64,000 nucleotides of DNA from Flagellimonas lutaonensis (GTDB lineage: Bacteria > Bacteroidota > Bacteroidia > Flavobacteriales > Flavobacteriaceae). Each line of letters begins with the position of its first letter. Within the stretch, counting starts at the first letter, position 1. Below the pieces are notes generated by a model. It made no database searches, was not told where the DNA came from, and worked only from the letters and a program-made list of their open reading frames with translations. Where the stretch lies: NCBI RefSeq assembly GCF_000963865.1, contig NZ_CP011071.1, positions 2,298,501-2,362,500 of the forward strand, in the 5' to 3' direction. Shown piece after piece: positions 59,969 to 64,000 of this stretch. Position numbers and translations under genes: made by a program.

Positions 59969-61471
59969 TCATTGTTGCTTTTGAGCACTTAAAATATTGT
60001 AAAACGCCCGAATTCCATAGGCCAACTGCCCAATCTTCAAATTTTCATTGGGGCTGTGCTGGTTGTTGTCAGGGTTCACCATGGGCACCAAAAAAGCTGG
60101 TATCTGTAGTTCATTGATAAAAGGAGCAATGGGCACGGTACCGCCCATGATGCGAATGCGCACTACCTCTTCATCAAAGGTATTTTTTAGAACATCGTTC
60201 AAAAAGTTTCCATAGGGGTTGTCCAAATCAGTGCGGAAGGCATCGGTGACACTGCCCTCTTCGACAGTGACGATTTTATCATATCGCAACCGCTCTTCTT
60301 TTGAGGGCACATGATCGAGCACCTGAAAGCCCTGTTTTGAGATATGGTCTTTGACGAGCTGCTTCAATCGGTTGCCGTCGCTTTCGGGCACCAACCGCAA
60401 ATCGAGTTCGGCAGTGGCACTTTCGGGTACTATGGTACGGCGTTTGGGGCCGATCCATCCTGAACCTAAGCCGCGAATGTTCAGCGAAGGATACTGGAGG
60501 GCTTCCTGATAAAAGCTTCCGACCTTCTCGGCCGATTTGAATTGTAAGGTCGAAGCAATGGCCCTGTCGTCATCGGGCACACTCTTTAAAATGGCCTTGG
60601 TCTCCTCATCCAGTGAAATACCGTCATAATAGCCATCTATTGTTACACGGCCCTCAGCATCTTTCATGGTGGCCAGCAATTGTGCCAGTTGAAATCCGGG
60701 ATTGGGGGCATAATTTCCGTAATGCCCGCTGTGCTGTGGCTTTATGGGGCCGTAGGTGATGAGTGTCATTGTGGTGATGCCACGGCAGCCATAGGCAATG
60801 GTGGGTTTGCCCGACGAATGTACCGGACCATCGGCAATGAGCAAGAAATCGGCTTGCAGCAGCTCACCATATTGTTGTACCGCCTTGGGCAGTGGTTTGC
60901 TGCTTTTTTCCTCTTCACCGTCCAAAATCACCTTGATGTTGAAAGACAGCGCTTTGTTGTCTTTTTTTAACAAGTCAATTGCGTTCAAGAACATGATGAT
61001 GGGCCCTTTATCGTCTGAGGTCGAACGCCCGAACAAGCGCCAATTGTAGTTGATGTCATTGCCCAATTCGTCAAACGAGACGGTTTCGAAGCCATTGTCA
61101 ACAGGTTTTTTCAGTACCACCTTGTACGGATTCGGTTGTTGCCACATACTGGGATCCACCGATTGTCCGTCAAAGTGCATATATATCAACACGGTTGGTT
61201 TGGCATCATCCATGGGTAGGGCAGCAAAGAACAAGGGTAAATTTTCGGTGTCAAGTATAGCGGTGTTAAAACCGCGTTGTTCGAACTGTTTTTTGAGCCA
61301 AAAAATATTGTCATCGATATCGTCTGGGTTCAAAGCATCGTTCGGTATGGCAACAAAGTCACGCAGATCTTGAATGGCCTGCGCCACTTGTGATTTCAAG
61401 GCGGTGGAATCTTGTGAAAAAACATTGGTGAACAGTAGTAGTGCAAGTAGCGAAAAACCTATTTTTCTCAT
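59969..61471 (-). CDS. M20-family metallopeptidase (dipeptidase/carboxypeptidase)
   Basis: 500 residues from the ATG at 61471, signal peptide to about residue 20 (FSLLALLLFTNVFSQ). M20 zinc site: His-x-Asp in LIYMHFDGQS, bridging Asp in STSDDKG, Glu pair in ILDGEEEKSS, Asp in LLIADGP, and the final His equivalent around NQHSPNEN; dimerisation lid between. Cleaves terminal amino acids from short peptides, likely in the periplasm. Promoter well matched upstream. Confidence 0.93.
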   Translation of the reverse strand: MRKIGFSLLALLLFTNVFSQDSTALKSQVAQAIQDLRDFVAIPNDALNPDDIDDNIFWLKKQFEQRGFNTAILDTENLPLFFAALPMDDAKPTVLIYMHFDGQSVDPSMWQQPNPYKVVLKKPVDNGFETVSFDELGNDINYNWRLFGRSTSDDKGPIIMFLNAIDLLKKDNKALSFNIKVILDGEEEKSSKPLPKAVQQYGELLQADFLLIADGPVHSSGKPTIAYGCRGITTMTLITYGPIKPQHSGHYGNYAPNPGFQLAQLLATMKDAEGRVTIDGYYDGISLDEETKAILKSVPDDDRAIASTLQFKSAEKVGSFYQEALQYPSLNIRGLGSGWIGPKRRTIVPESATAELDLRLVPESDGNRLKQLVKDHISKQGFQVLDHVPSKEERLRYDKIVTVEEGSVTDAFRTDLDNPYGNFLNDVLKNTFDEEVVRIRIMGGTVPIAPFINELQIPAFLVPMVNPDNNQHSPNENLKIGQLAYGIRAFYNILSAQKQQ

Positions 61472-61488
61472 GTTTTTATATTCTGTTT

Positions 61489-61519
61489 GAAAGGTAAAGT
61501 TTCTTGCCATCATTGACAA
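61489..61519 (-). promoter_or_regulatory. Promoter of the M20 peptidase gene
   Basis: Minus strand: TTG (61519-61517), 20-nt spacer, TACCTTTC (61496-61489), one mismatch from TAnnTTTG. It lies 17 nt before the start at 61471. Confidence 0.55.
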
Positions 61520-61539
61520 GCTCTCTTAAACGCGCAGAC

Positions 61540-61755
61540 CTATTTTTTTAAGAGGGCCAAGATTATTTTTCGCAGCAGCAAAACAAAAGGAAATCCATGA
61601 AAAATCACATCGAACCAGTCCATTGCTTGCATGCCCGCGGCACCGCCTGCAATCCACTTTATCTTTCCCCAAATATGTGGTTCAGGAAAGAAGGGTGCAA
61701 GGCCCAAGGTGATACATAGAACGATGATTATTCTCCAGTCGTTGATAAATTTCAT
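61540..61755 (-). CDS. Small inner-membrane protein coupled to trpA
   Basis: 71 residues. Two hydrophobic segments (about 7-22, WRIIIVLCITLGLAPF, and 50-69, VIFHGFPFVLLLRKIILALL) with EPHIWGKIKWIAGGAAGMQAMDW between them. Its ATG overlaps the trpA stop (ATGA), so it is the last cistron of the trp operon. Similar proteins occur in other flavobacteria with trpA by my recollection; function unknown. Confidence 0.8.
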   Translation of the reverse strand: MKFINDWRIIIVLCITLGLAPFFPEPHIWGKIKWIAGGAAGMQAMDWFDVIFHGFPFVLLLRKIILALLKK

Positions 61756-62516
61756 ACCCTGATACTTTTGATGAAAGTGTTGATTTTGGCGACTCCATTT
61801 TGGGTCAAATGCTTGATAAATGCCGAACCAATAATGGCTCCTTTCGCCTTTTTGGTGGCCTGCTCAAAAGTTTCGCGATTGCTGATGCCAAAGCCTACAA
61901 TTTGGGGGTTTGTGAGCGAAAGCGAGGCAATCTTTTCAAAATATTCGCGCTGTTCTGCTCCAAAACCTGTTTTTGTGCCCGTGGTACTGGCCGAGCTGAC
62001 CATGTAGACAAATCCATCAGAGGCGGCATCTATTTTTCGAATGCGTTCTTCGCTCGTCTGTGGAGTGATAAGAAATATATTGATAAGACCATATTTTTTG
62101 AAAATATGCTCGTATTCTTCTTGATATACATCAAAGGGAAGGTCGGGCAGTATAAGTCCGTCGATTCCGATTTCCGCACATTTTTTGCAAAAATCCTCTA
62201 CGCCATATTGCAGCACGGGATTGAAATAGCCCATAATGATAAGGGGGATGGAAACCGTTTTGCGTATATCCTTCAGTTGTTCAAAAAGGATTTCGGTCGT
62301 CATGCCATTTTTTAAAGCCGCTGTGGAACTCTCTTGAATGGTCGGTCCATCGGCCAGGGGATCACTGAAAGGCAATCCTATTTCAACCATATCGACACCG
62401 TTTTTTTCCAATTCTTGGATGATAGGTACTGTATCATCCAATTTAGGATAGCCTGCTGTAAAGTAGATAGAGAGGAGTTTTTGGTCTTCTTGGAGTTTTT
62501 GTTTGATTCTGTTCAT
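61752..62516 (-). CDS. trpA: Tryptophan synthase alpha subunit
   Basis: 254 residues. Catalytic Glu in DMVEIGLPFSDPLADGPTIQ and Asp in GLILPDLPFDVYQ; LLITPQTSEERI and the phosphate-loop ends GFGISNRE and GAIIGSAFIK. Releases indole from indole-3-glycerol phosphate for TrpB. Separated from trpB by 98 bp that is almost wholly an inverted-repeat element. Confidence 0.96.
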   Translation of the reverse strand: MNRIKQKLQEDQKLLSIYFTAGYPKLDDTVPIIQELEKNGVDMVEIGLPFSDPLADGPTIQESSTAALKNGMTTEILFEQLKDIRKTVSIPLIIMGYFNPVLQYGVEDFCKKCAEIGIDGLILPDLPFDVYQEEYEHIFKKYGLINIFLITPQTSEERIRKIDAASDGFVYMVSSASTTGTKTGFGAEQREYFEKIASLSLTNPQIVGFGISNRETFEQATKKAKGAIIGSAFIKHLTQNGVAKINTFIKSIRV

Positions 62517-62531
62517 TTAATTTTCTTGATT

Positions 62532-62614
62532 TTGTCATTTCGAAATGAGTTCCGTTTGTTACCGGAACGATTGAGAAACCTCTTGAGATTTCTCACCTTC
62601 GTTCGAAATGACAA
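62532..62614. repeat. Palindromic repeat between trpB and trpA
   Basis: 13-bp perfect outer arms (ttgtcatttcgaa 62532-62544 / ttcgaaatgacaa 62602-62614) enclose two smaller stems (gttccg/cggaac and gagaaa/tttctc), a clover-like layout of 83 bp. It resembles the TGTCATTTCGA-type dispersed repeats of Bacteroidetes. The right arm abuts the trpB stop codon. Confidence 0.75.
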
Positions 62615-63850
62615 TTACAAATTAAAATAGTCAATATAGGTATCTAGGTCCTTATCCCCACGTCCTGACAGATTGATGACCACCACATCATCGGTATCGA
62701 ACTTCTTGTGGTCAAAGATCGCGAAGGCATGGCTGGTCTCGATAGCGGGAATAATGCCCTCTAATTTTGCAACTTCCAGCCCCGCTTGCATCGCCTTATC
62801 ATCGGTAATGGAGATGAATTCGGCACGCCCAGATTTGAACAAATGGGCGTGCATGGGGCCCACACCAGGGTAATCGAGTCCTGCGGAAATAGAGTAGGGC
62901 TCTGTTATCTGTCCGTCATCGGTTTGCATCAACAGTGTTTTGCTGCCATGAATGATACCCACCTTGCCCAAGGCCGAGGTGGCGGCACTTTCACCTGAAT
63001 GAATGCCCTTTCCCGCGGCTTCCACTGCAATGATGCCCACCGCTTCCTTATCTAGATAATGGTAATACGCCCCCGCGGCATTGCTGCCTCCGCCTACACA
63101 AGCGACGACATAGTCTGGATGCTCACGGCCTTCTTTTTCTTGTAACTGCCATTTGATTTCTTCGGAAATCACTGATTGAAACCGCGCTACCATATCTGGG
63201 TAGGGGTGCGGCCCTACCACCGAACCGATAATGTAGTGGGTATCCACGGGATTGTTGATCCAGTCGCGAATGGCCTCATTGGTGGCGTCTTTTAGCGTTC
63301 GGCTCCCCGATTTGGCCGGTCTGACCTCGGCACCCAACATTTTCATACGGGCTACGTTGGGTGCCTGTCGGGCTATGTCGATTTCGCCCATATACACCAC
63401 ACATTCAATGCCCATGAGTGCACAGACAGTAGCGGTGGCGACACCATGCTGGCCAGCGCCTGTTTCGGCAATGATGCGGTTCTTGCCCAGTTTTTTGGCC
63501 ATCAAAATCTGACCGATGGTATTGTTTACCTTATGTGCCCCCGTGTGACATAGGTCTTCGCGTTTTAAGTAGATTTTTGTGCCGTGTGTTTCTGATAACC
63601 GCTTGGCAAAATAGAGCGGAGTGGGGCGGCCCGCATAATCTCTGAGCAACTGTTTGAATTCTTTTTGAAAGTCTTCCGTCTCCATTATTTTGAGATAGTT
63701 CTGGCGCAGCTCCTCACAGTTGGGATAGAGCATCTCTGGAATGTAGGCTCCCCCGAACTCTCCGTAATAGCCTCGTTCGTCAGCGTGAAAGCCCCCTCCG
63801 CCCCCAAAGGGGGAACTTTTTTTGATGTTATGTTTCATATTTTTGGTCAT
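62615..63850 (-). CDS. trpB: Tryptophan synthase beta subunit
   Basis: 411 residues (ATG at 63850; ATG at 63838 gives 407). PLP lysine in [30 protein letters not shown] phosphate loop [13 protein letters not shown] and the terminal [10 protein letters not shown]. Condenses indole with serine. The first about 22 residues ([16 protein letters not shown] region) do not belong to the TrpB family, which begins [14 protein letters not shown]; they are encoded by a GC-rich palindromic repeat. In the trpF-trpB-trpA order. Confidence 0.96.
   Translation of the reverse strand: MTKNMKHNIKKSSPFGGGGGFHADERGYYGEFGGAYIPEMLYPNCEELRQNYLKIMETEDFQKEFKQLLRDYAGRPTPLYFAKRLSETHGTKIYLKREDLCHTGAHKVNNTIGQILMAKKLGKNRIIAETGAGQHGVATATVCALMGIECVVYMGEIDIARQAPNVARMKMLGAEVRPAKSGSRTLKDATNEAIRDWINNPVDTHYIIGSVVGPHPYPDMVARFQSVISEEIKWQLQEKEGREHPDYVVACVGGGSNAAGAYYHYLDKEAVGIIAVEAAGKGIHSGESAATSALGKVGIIHGSKTLLMQTDDGQITEPYSISAGLDYPGVGPMHAHLFKSGRAEFISITDDKAMQAGLEVAKLEGIIPAIETSHAFAIFDHKKFDTDDVVVINLSGRGDKDLDTYIDYFNL
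63786..63822. repeat. GC-rich palindromic repeat inside the trpB 5' coding end
   Basis: Minus strand reads ttccccctttgggggcggag and continues ggggctttc; ccccc-ttt-ggggg forms a hairpin. It supplies codons for [10 protein letters not shown] of TrpB. I recognise this as a dispersed Bacteroidetes element type. Confidence 0.65.
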
Positions 63851-63894
63851 TGCGAGCGAAGCAAAGCAATCTGTTGCTGGATAATAGATTACTT
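63846..63894. repeat. Palindromic repeat between trpF and trpB
   Basis: Plus strand gtcattgcgagcgaagc then aaagcaatct ... agattactttgt; arms gcaaagcaatct and agattactttgt pair with two mismatches. This is a half of the CATTGCGAGCGAAGC-type dispersed element. Its right arm contains the trpF stop codon; its left edge overlaps the first trpB ATG. Confidence 0.65.
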
Positions 63895-64000
63895 TGTCTT
63901 TCCAATCCTCGTGATTATTTTTTTAAACTCTTTCAGTTTTTCAACATCCTTTAGCCCTGGCGCTGTTTCAAACCGACTGTTCACATCGATGGCATGGCAG
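63889..64000 (-). CDS. trpF: Phosphoribosylanthranilate isomerase (partial, C-terminal end)
   Basis: Only the last 36 residues are in the window, running out at base 64000: [17 protein letters not shown] then [10 protein letters not shown]. The [14 protein letters not shown] end is diagnostic of TrpF. Converts phosphoribosylanthranilate to CDRP. The final residues IGKTK and the stop come from a palindromic repeat. Start is outside the window. Confidence 0.9.
   Translation of the reverse strand, partial: CHAIDVNSRFETAPGLKDVEKLKEFKKIITRIGKTK

Noticed and set aside
63786-63894. Frameshifted or decayed trpF-trpB junction
   Set aside because: Both genes keep intact catalytic motifs and open frames; the odd sequence is explained by repeats.
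1-64000. CRISPR array, prophage, insertion sequence, tRNA or rRNA genes
   Set aside because: No regularly spaced repeats, transposase, integrase, phage structural genes or cloverleaf tRNA with CCA-end features were seen on either strand.

Overview
The window reads as chromosomal DNA of a marine member of the Flavobacteriaceae (Bacteroidetes), something like Muricauda/Maribacter/Zobellia. This rests on gene content (kynurenine pathway, retropepsin-PDZ exported protein, DUF1573, SusC-free housekeeping layout, flavobacterial small membrane proteins, 30S protein THX), on repeated Bacteroidetes-type -7 promoter boxes (TAnnTTTG) instead of -10 hexamers, on near absence of Shine-Dalgarno sequences, and on several TTG/GTG starts. 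I see no tRNA, rRNA, CRISPR array, prophage or insertion sequence.

Layout. 1-7.4 kb: end of an M1 aminopeptidase, tatA, a PAP2 phosphatase, an O-methyltransferase, a GNAT, kynureninase (kynU) and an MFS permease. 7.5-10.2 kb: ECF sigma factor, 62-residue partner and MscS-type channel, then a ClpP-family peptidase. 10.3-13.3 kb: a light-response/DNA-repair operon DUF2256 - CRY-DASH - FeS-type photolyase; divergent from it is kynurenine 3-monooxygenase (kmo). 14.8-28.4 kb: degenerate zinc-ribbon protein, Nif3-like protein, lpxK, a TPR hybrid histidine kinase coupled to gapdh, lipA, two ECF sigma factors with one anti-sigma factor, murB, an aminotransferase, a double-retropepsin PDZ protein and DUF1573. 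28.5-39.6 kb: valS with a structured leader, an odd AT-rich gene between 10-bp inverted repeats, a LytS/LytTR two-component pair, then a same-strand series of Tat-exported hydrolase, GH109-like protein, GHMP kinase, nucleotidyltransferase and membrane di-iron hydroxylase. 39.6-44.3 kb: rsfS-ftsH-LUD-cdsA-psd-acyl-CoA-binding protein operon (envelope lipid and quality control). 44.4-59.5 kb: birA, pyrE/NUDIX divergent pair, M14 peptidase lipoprotein, PAS kinase/response regulator, coaD, ddl, PASTA-rluD, yaaA, THX, a UDG-like protein, ppc. 59.7-64 kb: M20 peptidase and the 3' end of a trp operon (trpF-trpB-trpA plus a coupled small membrane protein), studded with three different palindromic repeats.

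How parts fit: tatA supplies the exporter for two twin-arginine proteins in the same window; kynU and kmo are two steps of tryptophan degradation lying 8 kb apart, while trp biosynthesis sits at the other end; GH109-like + GHMP kinase + nucleotidyltransferase suggest sugar salvage. The most notable sequence-level signals are (i) four genes whose -7 box ends exactly 4 nt before the start codon, predicting leaderless mRNAs, (ii) compact folded leaders before valS and yaaA, (iii) repeat DNA that has become part of trpB coding sequence and of the trpF stop, and (iv) two genuine genes too short for usual ORF cut-offs (DUF2256, 45 aa; THX, 44 aa).
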